NCBI RefSeq assembly: GCF_001571345.1
Contig: NZ_BCTP01000007.1
Location: 56,660-120,659, forward strand
Direction: 5' to 3'
DNA: 64,000 bases
DNA from: Komagataeibacter xylinus NBRC 15237
GTDB lineage: Bacteria > Pseudomonadota > Alphaproteobacteria > Acetobacterales > Acetobacteraceae
This document shows, piece by piece, positions 29,834-38,670 of the stretch; positions within the stretch are counted from its first letter, which is position 1; each line of letters starts with the position of its first letter. The notes below the pieces were generated by a model. The model was not told the origin of the DNA and did not search any database. It was given only the letters and a program-made list of their open reading frames with translations. The position numbers and the translations under genes were made by a program.

Positions 29834-29862
29834 TTGACGGGTTTGCCCGCCTTCTCTAAATA
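29834..29862 (+). promoter_or_regulatory. Sigma70-type promoter of tRNA-His
   Basis: TTGACG (29834-29839), a 17-nt spacer, and TAAATA (29857-29862). Transcription would start about 29869, a few bases before the mature tRNA 5' end at 29877. Confidence 0.72.
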
Positions 29863-29876
29863 ACCGCTCCAGTTGT

Positions 29877-29953
29877 GGCGGACGTAGCTCAGTTGGTAGA
29901 GCGCCGGTTTGTGGTACCGGTGGTCGCGGGTTCGAGCCCCGTCGTTCGCCCCA
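29877..29953 (+). tRNA. tRNA-His (GTG)
   Basis: 77 nt with encoded G-1 and CCA. The eight-pair acceptor (GGCGGACG with CGTTCGCC) includes the G-1:C73 pair specific to tRNA-His. Anticodon loop TTGTGGT, anticodon GTG. T loop GGTTCGAGCCC. Confidence 0.97.
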
Positions 29954-29999
29954 ACCCGTATTTCCCTTAAAATCAGAACATTCTGTCCTGTGCGGCTTT

Positions 30000-30866
30000 T
30001 CAGCAAAAAGCCGCTGGTTTGAACGTGCGCGCAAGCCCCAAGGCTAGTGGCAGCGGCTCAAGGCCGAGTTGCGCGCGCATGGGGGCAATGTCGAAAACCT
30101 TGTCTTCCATGAGCCGCCGGACCTCGGCGGGCGTAATGGCGGGCAGGCCCGGCAGGCTGAGCCGTGCGAGCGCCATCAGCATCGTGCCGGGCACCGGCAG
30201 CACCGGGCGGGGCCGTAGCCCGGCGGCCAGGGCCACCATGCGCGTGAAATCCCGGTAGCTGACCTGATCCCCCCCCGCGATAATCAGGCTCTGCGGCCCA
30301 TGCCAGTCGCGCCCGATGGCGGCGAGCAGCGCACGGGTTACGTCACCCTGCCATATGGGCTGGAGCCGCGCGCGGTCGCCGACGGGTAGCGGCAGCACCG
30401 GCAGGCGGCGCATCAGGGCGGCCAGGCGCTGCACATTGTTCTCGCCCGTTGCGCCATAGATCATGGTGGGGTGCAGCAGCACGCCATCGCGGCCCGAACC
30501 GGCCAGCGCCTGCGCGCCGTGCAGCACGCCGCGCGCATGGGCATCGGGCCAGCGGGTAAAGATGCGGGTACTGCCCAATGCCACGAATCGCGCCTGCGCG
30601 GGTGCTGCCGCAAGCACGGCAGGCAGGTGGCGGGCATGGGCGGTCAGGACAATGGTGGTGGCGTCACGCAGGGCATGGCGCAGCCGGTCGGGATCATGCG
30701 CAAGGTCGGCCAGCCGCGCGGGCATGGGCAGGCGCGTTGCCTGCCAGCGCGCCCCGTCGCGCACGATGGGCACGAAATCCCTGCCCGCCGCCCGTAGCGC
30801 CCGGCACAGCGCCAGCCCCGAGCGGCCATTGGCCCCGATGACATGCACGGGGCCGGAGTGGTGCAT
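30000..30866 (-). CDS. NAD(P)-binding epimerase/reductase-like protein
   Basis: 288 residues. Rossmann start HVIGANGRSGLAL, then FVALGSTRIFTRW and LHPTMIYGATGENNVQRLA, the extended-SDR/NmrA-like pattern including an active-site-like Tyr-x3 region. The C-terminal part resembles the NDUFA9-like subgroup. The role is unknown. Its ATG overlaps the stop of the upstream membrane-anchored protein by one base (TGATG). Confidence 0.78.
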   Translation of the reverse strand: MHHSGPVHVIGANGRSGLALCRALRAAGRDFVPIVRDGARWQATRLPMPARLADLAHDPDRLRHALRDATTIVLTAHARHLPAVLAAAPAQARFVALGSTRIFTRWPDAHARGVLHGAQALAGSGRDGVLLHPTMIYGATGENNVQRLAALMRRLPVLPLPVGDRARLQPIWQGDVTRALLAAIGRDWHGPQSLIIAGGDQVSYRDFTRMVALAAGLRPRPVLPVPGTMLMALARLSLPGLPAITPAEVRRLMEDKVFDIAPMRAQLGLEPLPLALGLARTFKPAAFC

Positions 30867-32212
30867 CAGGGCGTGGAAATGGTCAGGCCCAGCGGGGCCG
30901 CGACAGACGGGTCGCCCGCCATCGACAGGGCAATGCCCAGCATCATCAGGTTGACCGGCTTCATCGGGCGCAGCGCGATCTGCAGCGGGTGATCCTGTGG
31001 CGATTGCAGGAACCGGCCCATGGCGCGCAGCGAGGCATCATCGGACGCGGCCAGCGAGGCGAGCAGGTTCTGGCGGTAGATTTCGGGGTCGGTATTGCGG
31101 CTCTTTGCCAGGCCCGCCAGCACATGGCTGGCCAGGGAGTGGTCCTCCCACGTCATGGCGGCGGAGACGATGCGCGCAGTCTCGGGGATGATGGCCATGT
31201 CATCAAAGGGGATCTGGTCGAGTTCGGCCACCACGGTCAGGTTGCCCATGTCGGCCGACTCGATGGTCATCGGCTCAAGATGCACGCGCCCCGCGCTGCG
31301 GTCGCTGGTGCTGCTGATATGGATGTTGCCGTTGAAATGGTCATAGCCAAACGCATTGAGAATCGTCTGGTTATCATTGCCGGTGGACCACAGCGTGAGG
31401 TTGCCCAGCGTCGTGTCCATCTTGTCCTCGGTGGCGGTGGAGAAGCTGGAGGTGGCGACATGGTCGATCTGGAGCATGGGGTGGGTGCTGTCGATCTCCA
31501 CCTTCCTGAGGTCCATCGTATGCGGATGGCTTTCATGGATCAGGTGGCCCGACTGGATCAGGCTTGCGACCTCGCTGGCAAAATCCGGCCCGTCGATCCT
31601 GATGTGATCGACCGAGATCCGGCGCGTGGGCGCGAGGTTGATCTGGGTGGCCAGCCGGTCGAGATCGAGATGCGAGGTGCGGCCCACCCCGTACTGCTCC
31701 ACGGTCATGCGGGCCACGGTCACGTCGGTCTGGCTGGAGGGAATGGCGAGATGCATGTTGGTGAGCGTGCCGTCATCCAGCACGAGGGAATCGAAGCCGA
31801 GCGGGCGGCTGGCATCGGCACTCGCGCGGTCGGTATTGGGCAGCACCAGGTTGCGCAGGTCCACCTCGTCAAGCGAGATGGTGCTGGCCTGGGTCATGAT
31901 CTTGACATCGCGCAGCACGATGCTGCCGATCTTCTCGCCCTGCACGTTATTGCCGGTCAGCCCGCCAAGCCGCACGTCAGCCGCGATCAGCGTCATGGCG
32001 GGGTTGTGGTAGGTGACGGCCGTAAAATGCGCGCCCCGCGCCAGCGTGCGCGGCCGGGCCGTGGCGTAGCTGAACGTGGCGTTCGGCCCGATGGAGGCGC
32101 GGAAGTCGGCTATGCCGGCTTCAAGCCTGTGCTGGGCAAAGTGATGCACCCCCCAGCTACCAACCAGCAGCACCAGTACAAGCAGGGGAATGGCGGGATA
32201 GAGTTTCTTCAC
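30866..32212 (-). CDS. Membrane-anchored AsmA/DUF945-like protein
   Basis: About 448 residues from a GTG at 32212 that begins the hydrophobic anchor (KKLYPAIPLLVLVLLVGSWG); an ATG at 32326 would add 38 residues lacking any such feature. After the anchor comes a beta-rich region with regular strands (SIVLRDVKIM, FDSLVLDDGTLTNMHLAI, ISVDHIRIDGPDF), like AsmA/YdgA proteins. It is likely a periplasmic or inner-membrane protein. Function unknown. Followed by the epimerase gene with a one-base overlap. Confidence 0.7.
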   Translation of the reverse strand: MKKLYPAIPLLVLVLLVGSWGVHHFAQHRLEAGIADFRASIGPNATFSYATARPRTLARGAHFTAVTYHNPAMTLIAADVRLGGLTGNNVQGEKIGSIVLRDVKIMTQASTISLDEVDLRNLVLPNTDRASADASRPLGFDSLVLDDGTLTNMHLAIPSSQTDVTVARMTVEQYGVGRTSHLDLDRLATQINLAPTRRISVDHIRIDGPDFASEVASLIQSGHLIHESHPHTMDLRKVEIDSTHPMLQIDHVATSSFSTATEDKMDTTLGNLTLWSTGNDNQTILNAFGYDHFNGNIHISSTSDRSAGRVHLEPMTIESADMGNLTVVAELDQIPFDDMAIIPETARIVSAAMTWEDHSLASHVLAGLAKSRNTDPEIYRQNLLASLAASDDASLRAMGRFLQSPQDHPLQIALRPMKPVNLMMLGIALSMAGDPSVAAPLGLTISTP

Positions 32213-32370
32213 GAGGCTGATATCCGTAATGACCGTGAACTGACTGCTATCGCATTGTGCCCCCCCCTCGGCAATCGCCCGTGGGAAGGTCGTGATGCGA
32301 AAGATGGCGGTATCATGATACCACACGCGATTTTTTAGCGGAAAAATGCCGCCCTCAAGGGATTATGTGC

Positions 32371-32399
32371 TTGACGTTTGCACATGATGCGGCTGATAA
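32371..32399 (+). promoter_or_regulatory. Promoter of rplM-rpsI
   Basis: TTGACG (32371-32376), a 17-nt spacer, TGATAA (32394-32399), 45 nt before the rplM start. The 5' leader has no evident ribosomal-protein binding fold by eye. Confidence 0.65.
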
Positions 32400-32444
32400 C
32401 GCGCCACCTGTTACCGCTACATTACTGGACGGAACACTAGATCC

Positions 32445-32927
32445 ATGAAGACCACACTTTCGCTGAAGCCCGCCGAGGTGACGCGTGGCTGGACCCTGAT
32501 CGACGCCGAGGGGCTCGTTCTGGGCCGCTTGGCCGCCATCGTTGCCCAGCGCCTGCGCGGCAAGCACAAGCCGCAGTTCACCCCGCATGTTGATTGTGGC
32601 GACAATATCGTCATCATCAACGCCGAGAAGGTTCGCCTGACCGGCAACAAGGTTGACCAGAAGCTGTTCCATTATCACACCGGCTACCCCGGCGGGATCA
32701 AGGAGCGCACCATCACCCAGCGCCTGACCGGCAAGAACCCCGGCCATGTCGTGCGCAAGGCCATCGAGCGCATGATCACGCGCGGCCCGCTGCAGCGCGC
32801 GCAGATGAAGCACCTGTATGTCTATGCTGGTGCCGAGCACCCGCATGAGGGGCAGAAGCCGCAGGTTCTCGATGTTGCATCGCTCAACCGCAAGAACGCC
32901 GTCAACACCCAGAAGGTCGGGGGCTGA
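32445..32927 (+). CDS. rplM: 50S ribosomal protein L13
   Basis: 160 residues. [47 protein letters not shown] and [12 protein letters not shown] are diagnostic. Followed 5 nt later by rpsI in the standard order. Confidence 0.97.
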   Translation: MKTTLSLKPAEVTRGWTLIDAEGLVLGRLAAIVAQRLRGKHKPQFTPHVDCGDNIVIINAEKVRLTGNKVDQKLFHYHTGYPGGIKERTITQRLTGKNPGHVVRKAIERMITRGPLQRAQMKHLYVYAGAEHPHEGQKPQVLDVASLNRKNAVNTQKVGG

Positions 32928-32932
32928 ACCAC

Positions 32933-33436
32933 ATGTCCGAAACCCAAGAACGTACAGGCACGCTTGCTGACCTCAAGGAAGCCGTTGCTTCCGGCCAGGT
33001 GACCTCCGCGCAGGAAGCCGCTCCGGTTTACGAAGCCAAGCGCGACGCGCAGGGCCGTGCCTACGCCACCGGTCGCCGTAAGGATGCCGTGGCCCGCGTG
33101 TGGATCAAGCCGGGCAAGGGCGACATCATCGTCAATGGCCGTCCGGTCGGCACCTACTTCGCGCGCCCCGTGCTGCGCATGCTGATCACGCAGCCCTTCC
33201 TCGTGGCTGACCGCTACAACCAGTTCGACGTGTACTGCACGGTCGTTGGTGGTGGTCTGTCTGGCCAGGCCGGTGCGGTCCGTCACGGCATCAGCCGTGC
33301 GCTGACCCACTACGAACCCGCGCTGCGCAGCATCCTGAAGGCCGCTGGCTTCCTGACGCGCGATTCGCGTGTTGTTGAACGTAAGAAGTACGGTCGCGCC
33401 AAGGCCCGCCGCTCCTTCCAGTTCAGCAAGCGCTGA
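32933..33436 (+). CDS. rpsI: 30S ribosomal protein S9
   Basis: 167 residues with the N-terminal extension seen in alphaproteobacteria (about 38 residues before [14 protein letters not shown]). Ends [23 protein letters not shown], where the arginine- and lysine-rich tail reaches into the ribosomal P site. Second gene of the L13-S9 operon. Confidence 0.97.
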   Translation: MSETQERTGTLADLKEAVASGQVTSAQEAAPVYEAKRDAQGRAYATGRRKDAVARVWIKPGKGDIIVNGRPVGTYFARPVLRMLITQPFLVADRYNQFDVYCTVVGGGLSGQAGAVRHGISRALTHYEPALRSILKAAGFLTRDSRVVERKKYGRAKARRSFQFSKR

Positions 33437-33446
33437 TCCGGCTTTT

Positions 33447-33513
33447 CCCGCAGCCCTGTGCTGCGGGGAACGGGTTTTTCAACGGGGTCGGTCCAGCAAT
33501 GGACCGGCCCCGT
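33447..33513 (+). terminator. Tandem hairpins after rpsI
   Basis: First hairpin CCCGCAG/CTGCGGG (33447-33467) followed after 7 nt by GGGTTTTT. Second hairpin ACGGGGTCGGTCC/GGACCGGCCCCGT (33482-33513) has a 13-bp stem with one G-U pair. They lie between convergent genes. Confidence 0.75.
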
Positions 33514-33530
33514 TGTGCGTCCGGGCGGCT

Positions 33531-33800
33531 TTACAGGAAAGGATTGTCCACCTTGGCAGGCTTGCGTGGCGGCAGGGCATCGGGCAGGTCTTTTTGTGCC
33601 TCAAGCGTCGTGACCACCTGCTGCATGAAGGCGAGCAGCGCCTGGGCGCGGGCCAGCCCGGCCCTGTCGCGGCAGAAATCCGTCTGGCCATAGAAAGCGA
33701 TGCTGTCGGTGCCGTTTTCCACCGTCATGCCGCCAATGGTGCGGCTGGCGCTGTTATCGGCGAAGGGCACGAGGGCGGGGGAGTGGGCGGTCATGGTCAT
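33531..33800 (-). CDS. Small conserved hypothetical protein
   Basis: 89 residues from the ATG at 33800, which has GGAG 4-7 nt upstream; the longer frame to 33896 runs into a dispersed repeat. Contains FADNSASRTIGGMTVENG, then a helix AQALLAFMQQVVTTLEAQKD and a Pro-rich end. No signal peptide. Function unknown. Confidence 0.65.
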   Translation of the reverse strand: MTMTAHSPALVPFADNSASRTIGGMTVENGTDSIAFYGQTDFCRDRAGLARAQALLAFMQQVVTTLEAQKDLPDALPPRKPAKVDNPFL

Positions 33801-33861
33801 GTCTCCTTCATCCAGAATATTTCTTGCAGGGCAGGTGCAGAATCCGCTCGTAAACAAGCCG

Positions 33862-33940
33862 AAGTTTTTGGTGAAGCTTTTTTCAAAAAGCTTCAAGGAA
33901 CACCGCTTTTTAGAAAAAAGGCAGCCCCCAAAAACTTTTA
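33862..33940. repeat. Two-hairpin dispersed repeat, copy F
   Basis: Reverse orientation: AAGTTTTTGGT, AAGC hairpin, eroded GCC hairpin (CACCGCTTTTTAG...AAGGCAGC), then CCAAAAACTTTT. Ends 11 nt before the stop end of the nuclease gene, so it is just downstream of it. Confidence 0.88.
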
Positions 33941-33950
33941 ATTTTTCTTT

Positions 33951-34769
33951 TTACCAACGAGCATATACACGCCGCCGGGTGCGCCGCCGCGCGTGCTTCG
34001 TGGCCGTGCGGGCATGGCCAAGCGGCAGCGCCATGCAGGTCTGCTTTACGTTCGCTGGCAGCGCGGGGAAGGGATCGACACCGGTGATGCGGGTCAGTTC
34101 CACCACGCTGACATGGCTGCAACCGGGGCTGCGCGCCACATTATGGCAGACATACACGCCCGATTGCTGCCTGCGGGGGTCATAGACCGCCTTCCATGTG
34201 GAGGTCGGCACAAGCACCCGGTCCGGTCCGATGGCTGACAGGCTGCTTGCGTGGAAGGCGGGGCCGGTCACCACGTAAAGATTGCCCGTGCGCAGGGCCA
34301 GGCCACGCACAGCGGATTCGATCTCGGCCCAGCGGCCCCGGTTCAGCGCCGCGCGCTGGGGCACGATGTTGGAGAGCGCGAAGGTTTCCTGCTGGCTCTG
34401 CCGGTCGGGCATGTCGCCCGAGGGCGCCATGTGCCCGCGATCGAAGCCGGAGCGCACGTAATCCTCAAGTTCGGCGCGCGCGCCGGGGGCAATGCGCGTG
34501 TCAGGGTGGAATTCACCTTCGCGCGGGGTCTGCATGGCCGCGCGGACCATGGCGGTGTCGAGGTGCTCGGTCACCCATAACGGCTCTCGCGCCAGGGCGG
34601 AATACAGCACGGCGAAGCGGGTACTGCACAGGAGTTGCGTATCGTGCGCCAGTTTCGGGTTATCCACCACGGGCAGTTGCTGGCCTGCGCCGAGTTCCGC
34701 GCAGCCTTCGGCGCGGGCGGGCAAAGTGGCTGCAAGGGCCGTGGCAAAAAGCAGCGCGGACCAGGCCAT
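33951..34769 (-). CDS. DNA/RNA non-specific endonuclease (NUC1 family), secreted
   Basis: 272 residues from the ATG at 34769; a GTG at 34796 is the alternative. Signal peptide MAWSALLFATALAATLPARAEG. Active site SGFDRGHMAPSGDM with the general-base His, and FALSNIVPQRAALNRGRWAE with the metal-binding Asn. A bb-alpha-metal nuclease acting on DNA and RNA outside the cytoplasm. The C-terminus ends in an arginine-rich tail. Divergent from a small membrane protein. Confidence 0.88.
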   Translation of the reverse strand: MAWSALLFATALAATLPARAEGCAELGAGQQLPVVDNPKLAHDTQLLCSTRFAVLYSALAREPLWVTEHLDTAMVRAAMQTPREGEFHPDTRIAPGARAELEDYVRSGFDRGHMAPSGDMPDRQSQQETFALSNIVPQRAALNRGRWAEIESAVRGLALRTGNLYVVTGPAFHASSLSAIGPDRVLVPTSTWKAVYDPRRQQSGVYVCHNVARSPGCSHVSVVELTRITGVDPFPALPANVKQTCMALPLGHARTATKHARRRTRRRVYARW

Positions 34770-34865
34770 GCGCGGGCAGAGAAAGGGGTGAGGCACGCTC
34801 TGGTGTTATCCATCTGTTCTGGTAAAACGGCAGCTTATCCATGAAACATCTGCTGGAGCAGGGCA

Positions 34866-35048
34866 ATGGCTGAACGACCCGACCAAGGCAATCCGCAGCA
34901 GTCGCAGCCCTTTATCATGAACCGGCACGAACTGGCCCCGACCCCGCGCGAGCGCCGGTTGCGGCTCGGTCTGCGCGTGGTGACGGTGCTGCTGCTGGCA
35001 GCGGCCCTGATTGATCTGGCGCTCCAGTACATCAGGCATCCCGCCTAG
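34866..35048 (+). CDS. Small single-pass membrane protein
   Basis: 60 residues. Hydrophilic N-terminus with Gln, Pro and Arg; one membrane helix at about 37-55 (GLRVVTVLLLAAALIDLALQ). GCTGGAGCAGG upstream serves as a ribosome site. Unknown function, likely an Acetobacteraceae-specific small protein. Confidence 0.62.
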   Translation: MAERPDQGNPQQSQPFIMNRHELAPTPRERRLRLGLRVVTVLLLAAALIDLALQYIRHPA

Positions 35049-35067
35049 CGCACGGAAAGAAAACCGA

Positions 35068-35125
35068 TAAAATTTTTTGGTAAAGCTTTTTTCAAAAAGC
35101 TTTGAAAGAAAAGGCTTTTTCAAAC
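35068..35125. repeat. Two-hairpin dispersed repeat, copy G (degenerate)
   Basis: AAAATTTTTTGGT, intact AAGC hairpin, then a decayed second half (AAAGGCTTTTTCAAAC). Convergent gap, 15-20 nt from both neighbouring stops. Confidence 0.8.
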
Positions 35126-35139
35126 ACAGACGGCACCAG

Positions 35140-35796
35140 TTACCGTGCGCCGGTGCCCGCGTGTGAGGGCGGCGGCAGGTCGGTCTCTGGCGTGGCACGG
35201 CCGAGTGCAATGGTGACGTCCACCGTCTCCTGATTGACCAGCGCATCGAACCCGGGGTCGACTACCGGGTTGCGGGTAGCCGCTGCCATGTCGCCAAAGC
35301 GCAGATGCGCCCAGTCAATCCGCGCATCGGCGGCGCGGGTCATGTCAAAGGCCACCATCGGGTGGCGGGTGCCATCAGGGGCGGTATAGAACCAGGCAAA
35401 ATGGCAGCTTGCAGGCGCGCCGCGCTGGGTAAACAGCGCATGCACGAAGCCCGGCGTCACATCGATCTGCACTGTGTTCATGAGGTAGTGGGGGATCTGT
35501 TTCTGTAGCGCGGGCGTGACCTGCGTGTTGAACAGCCCTGCCTGAATCATTTCCGATATGTGGGCCAGGAAGGTTGCCTGATTGATGGTCATGTCCACCC
35601 GGCAGGGCGTGCTCTGGGCAAAACGGGTGTCGATGCCCCAGGCATGGGCCGTGGTCTGCGGCCCCATGATCGGGGCGGGATAGGCCGGTGCCGCATGGCC
35701 CGGAACGGGCAGCAGGGCCACGGCCAGACAGGCCCCCGCACCTTCAAGCAGGTGGCGCAGGCGATGCGGGCGGGGAAAGCATGCAGGGCGGTACAA
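35140..35796 (-). CDS. Secreted protein of unknown function
   Basis: 218 residues if started at TTG (35796); no clear ATG or ribosome site, so the start is uncertain. A hydrophobic segment around 20-35 ending VPGHAAPA reads as a signal peptide. Mature part has FLAHISEMIQAG, VQIDVTPGFVHALF, CHFAWFYTAPDGTRHPMVAFDM. No known family recognised. Probably periplasmic. Confidence 0.55.
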   Translation of the reverse strand: MYRPACFPRPHRLRHLLEGAGACLAVALLPVPGHAAPAYPAPIMGPQTTAHAWGIDTRFAQSTPCRVDMTINQATFLAHISEMIQAGLFNTQVTPALQKQIPHYLMNTVQIDVTPGFVHALFTQRGAPASCHFAWFYTAPDGTRHPMVAFDMTRAADARIDWAHLRFGDMAAATRNPVVDPGFDALVNQETVDVTIALGRATPETDLPPPSHAGTGAR

Positions 35797-36290
35797 GGCG
35801 GCAGGAGTCCGTATTCAGGGGTAGGGAAACAGGCTGACCCCTTTCCTGTCATGAAGAGGGGCGTCTTGCCAGCCCTGCCCGGCAGGCGGGGTATGCCTCA
35901 TGGCAGGGTTGCATATCAAATCTATGTAATCGGCACCTATGTTTCTGCATTTATTAAAAATATATTATATCTTTAATGTATTGTTCCAGTATCGATTTAT
36001 CCATTCATAAAAGTGGCCCTTGAAATGCCACAATAATGCTCTTTCTATCCTTGCCGGCAAATGCTACAGCATGCGGCAACACGATACGGCACAGCGTTGC
36101 GAAATCGGACGCAAGTGTCTGTAAAAAAATGTTTTTAACAGCCAATACGCCGGGAAACCCTTCGGTCCGGGCCGCGTTGGCGCGTTACGGTAATAGCAAG
36201 AAACAGGCCATGACCGGCATGCGGGTTGTCTCCAGATGAGGGGAAACCGTACGGCATGCTGGTGCAAAGGGCCGCTCAGGGCAGGAAGTC
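35797..36290. other. AT-rich gene-poor stretch
   Basis: 494 nt without a supported gene. 35930-36030 is much richer in A and T than the surroundings (AATATATTATATC), followed by TAAAAAAATGTTTTTAAC around 36121-36138. Short open frames on both strands have no ribosome site or recognisable product. Confidence 0.5.
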
Positions 36291-36503
36291 ATGTTTGATT
36301 CAAAGATCATAGAAGTTGATGGCGTGTTTGTGGGGGCGGCCATCATTACCGGGCTGGCCACGTCGCTGCGCTTTTATGCCACGCATGAAAGCGTGCGCTC
36401 GCTGCATAACGCCATTCTGCCCGACCTTGCGGCGCTGCGGCACCATGTTACGGCCACGTTTCGCCGCATGGGGCGTGGCAGGGCCTGCCTGCCGGGCGCA
36501 TAA
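36291..36503 (+). CDS. Small protein of unknown function
   Basis: 70 residues; GGCAGGAAG precedes the ATG. A hydrophobic stretch VDGVFVGAAIITGLATSL (about 10-27) is followed by a basic amphipathic part (SVRSLHNAILPDLAALRHHV, RRMGRG). May be membrane-associated. No family recognised. Confidence 0.55.
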   Translation: MFDSKIIEVDGVFVGAAIITGLATSLRFYATHESVRSLHNAILPDLAALRHHVTATFRRMGRGRACLPGA

Positions 36504-36508
36504 ACCTG

Positions 36509-36543
36509 AAAGTTTCGGGTGAAGCTTTTTTCAAAAAGCTTCG
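36509..36543. repeat. Half copy H of the dispersed repeat
   Basis: AAAGTTTCGGGTGAAGC hairpin only (AAGC arm). The second hairpin is lost, and an unrelated GC-rich hairpin stands in its place. Begins 6 nt after the preceding stop. Confidence 0.8.
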
Positions 36544-36550
36544 ATAAAGA

Positions 36551-36578
36551 GTGCCGCCGTGGCCAATCACGGCGGCAC
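36551..36578 (-). terminator. Intrinsic hairpin after ilvD
   Basis: 11-bp stem GTGCCGCCGTG/CACGGCGGCAC around a 6-nt loop; ends 10 nt from the ilvD stop. The trailing T run on the ilvD strand is short (CTTTATC). Could serve the plus-strand gene too. Confidence 0.75.
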
Positions 36579-36587
36579 TTGTAAATT

Positions 36588-38450
36588 CTAGCGGCTGGTG
36601 CGGCGGCCAAGCTGGCTGACATCGCGCACGGCGCCACGGGCAGCGCTGGTGGTCAGCGCGCTATAGGCCTGCAATGCGACCGAGACCGTGCGCGTGCGGT
36701 CAGGCTGCCAGGCGCGGTCGCCGCGCTCTTCCATCGCCTCGCGCCGGGCGGCCAGCGTGGCATCGCTTGCGGTGGTGCGCAGGATGCGGTTGGGGATGTC
36801 GATCTCGATCGTGTCCCCTTCCTCCAGCAGGCCGATGATGCCGCCTTCCGCCGCCTCGGGCGAGATATGGCCGATCGAAAGCCCCGAACTGCCGCCCGAG
36901 AAGCGGCCATCGGTAATCAGAGCGCATTTCTCGGCCAGGCCCTTCGATTTGAGGTAGCTGGTGGGGTACAGCATTTCCTGCATGCCCGGACCGCCCTTGG
37001 GGCCTTCATAGCGGATCACCACCACGTCGCCCGCCACGATCTCGTTGCCCAGAATGGCGGAGACGGCGGCATCCTGGCTTTCAAAGATGCGGGCCGGCCC
37101 GGTGAAGGTGAGCAGGTTGTCCGCAACACCTGCGGTTTTGACGATGGCGCCATCCTCGGCCAGGTTGCCAAACAGCACGGCCAGCCCGCCATCGCGGCTA
37201 TAGGCATGCTCCGCATCACGGATCGCGCCATTCGCCCGGTCGGTATCAAGGGCCTTGTAGCGGCTGGACTGCGAGAACGCCTGCGTGGTCCGCACGCCGC
37301 CGGGGGCGGCGCTGAAGAAAGTACGGGCGGCTTCATTGGCCGTATCGGCGTTGATGTCCCACTGCGCCAGACCGGCCGCCACGCTCGGGGCATGCACGCT
37401 CGGCGCATCGAGATGCAGCAGCCCTATGCGGGCCAGTTCGCCCATGATGGCGGGAATGCCGCCGGCGCGGTGCACGTCCTCCATATGGATGTCCATGCGC
37501 GAGGGCGAGACCTTGCACAGGTTGGGCACACGGCGCGAGAGGCGGTCGATATCGGCCATGGTGAAGGGCACTTCGCCCTCGTGGGCTGCAGCCAGCAGGT
37601 GCAGCACGGTGTTGGTCGAGCCACCCATGGCCACATCGACCGTCATGGCGTTTTCAAACGCGGGCTTGGTGGCGATGCCGCGCGGCAGGGCGGTGGCATC
37701 ATCGTTTTCATACCACCGCTTTGCCAGCGCCACGATGTCGCGGCCCGCGCGCTCGAACAGGTCGCGCCGGTCGGTGTGGGTGGCGACAAGGCTGCCATTG
37801 CCCGGCAGGGCCAGGCCGAGCGCCTCGGTCAGGCAGTTCATGGAATTGGCGGTGAACATGCCCGAGCACGAGCCGCAGGTGGGGCAGGCGGAGCGTTCGA
37901 TCGTGGCTGACTGCTCATCGCTGACATCCGGGTTGGCCGCCGCCACCATTGATGTGATGAGGTCAACCTGCTGCTCGGTGCCGTTATTGAGGATCTTGCC
38001 CGCTTCCATCGGCCCGCCAGAGACGAAGATGGTGGGGATGTTGAGCCGCATCGCCGCCATGAGCATGCCCGGCGTGATCTTGTCGCAGTTGCTGATGCAC
38101 ACCAGCGCATCGGCGCAGTGGGCATTGACCATGTATTCCACCGCATCGGCAATCAGCTCGCGCGAGGGCAGGCTGTACAGCATGCCGCCATGGCCCATGG
38201 CGATGCCGTCATCGACCGCAATGGTGTTGAACTCGCGGCCAATGCCACCGGCCTCGGCCACGGCGCCCGCCACGAGCTGGCCCAGGTCCTTGAGGTGGAC
38301 ATGGCCGGGCACGAACTGCGTGAACGAGTTGGCAATGGCGATGATGGGCTTGCCGAAGTCGCCATCCTTCATGCCGGTTGCACGCCACAGGCTGCGCGCA
38401 CCGGCCATGTTGCGGCCATGGGTCGTAGTGCGGGAACGATAGGCGGGCAT
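36588..38450 (-). CDS. ilvD: Dihydroxy-acid dehydratase
   Basis: 620 residues from the ATG at 38450 ([19 protein letters not shown]). Iron-sulfur ligands CISNCDK and [11 protein letters not shown], the IlvD/Edd signature, plus [13 protein letters not shown]. Converts dihydroxy-isovalerate and dihydroxy-methylvalerate to the keto acids of valine and isoleucine. Length matches E. coli IlvD. Stands alone, with a 220-nt gap to the divergent AsmA-like gene. Confidence 0.96.
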   Translation of the reverse strand: MPAYRSRTTTHGRNMAGARSLWRATGMKDGDFGKPIIAIANSFTQFVPGHVHLKDLGQLVAGAVAEAGGIGREFNTIAVDDGIAMGHGGMLYSLPSRELIADAVEYMVNAHCADALVCISNCDKITPGMLMAAMRLNIPTIFVSGGPMEAGKILNNGTEQQVDLITSMVAAANPDVSDEQSATIERSACPTCGSCSGMFTANSMNCLTEALGLALPGNGSLVATHTDRRDLFERAGRDIVALAKRWYENDDATALPRGIATKPAFENAMTVDVAMGGSTNTVLHLLAAAHEGEVPFTMADIDRLSRRVPNLCKVSPSRMDIHMEDVHRAGGIPAIMGELARIGLLHLDAPSVHAPSVAAGLAQWDINADTANEAARTFFSAAPGGVRTTQAFSQSSRYKALDTDRANGAIRDAEHAYSRDGGLAVLFGNLAEDGAIVKTAGVADNLLTFTGPARIFESQDAAVSAILGNEIVAGDVVVIRYEGPKGGPGMQEMLYPTSYLKSKGLAEKCALITDGRFSGGSSGLSIGHISPEAAEGGIIGLLEEGDTIEIDIPNRILRTTASDATLAARREAMEERGDRAWQPDRTRTVSVALQAYSALTTSAARGAVRDVSQLGRRTSR

Positions 38451-38670
38451 GACAGTGACCTCTCGCGTCAATCTGGTTACAGAAGGGGATTGAAGTTGCC
38501 TGATCGCATACAGGACGCACGCCCCCCGCGCCACCCCAAAGCGCACCGGCCTGAACCAGCCGTTAACCGGGAGTGTGCAAGGCTGTGGGGCGCGGTGGGC
38601 GCAACTCCACCCCGTGGCCAGTCGTTCATCTGATAGCTTATCCTCATCTGCACAAGGAGCACATGCAGCA

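Noticed and set aside
36036..36239. Short open frame of 67 codons
   Set aside because: No ribosome site, odd composition and an overlapping frame on the other strand; not supported as a gene.
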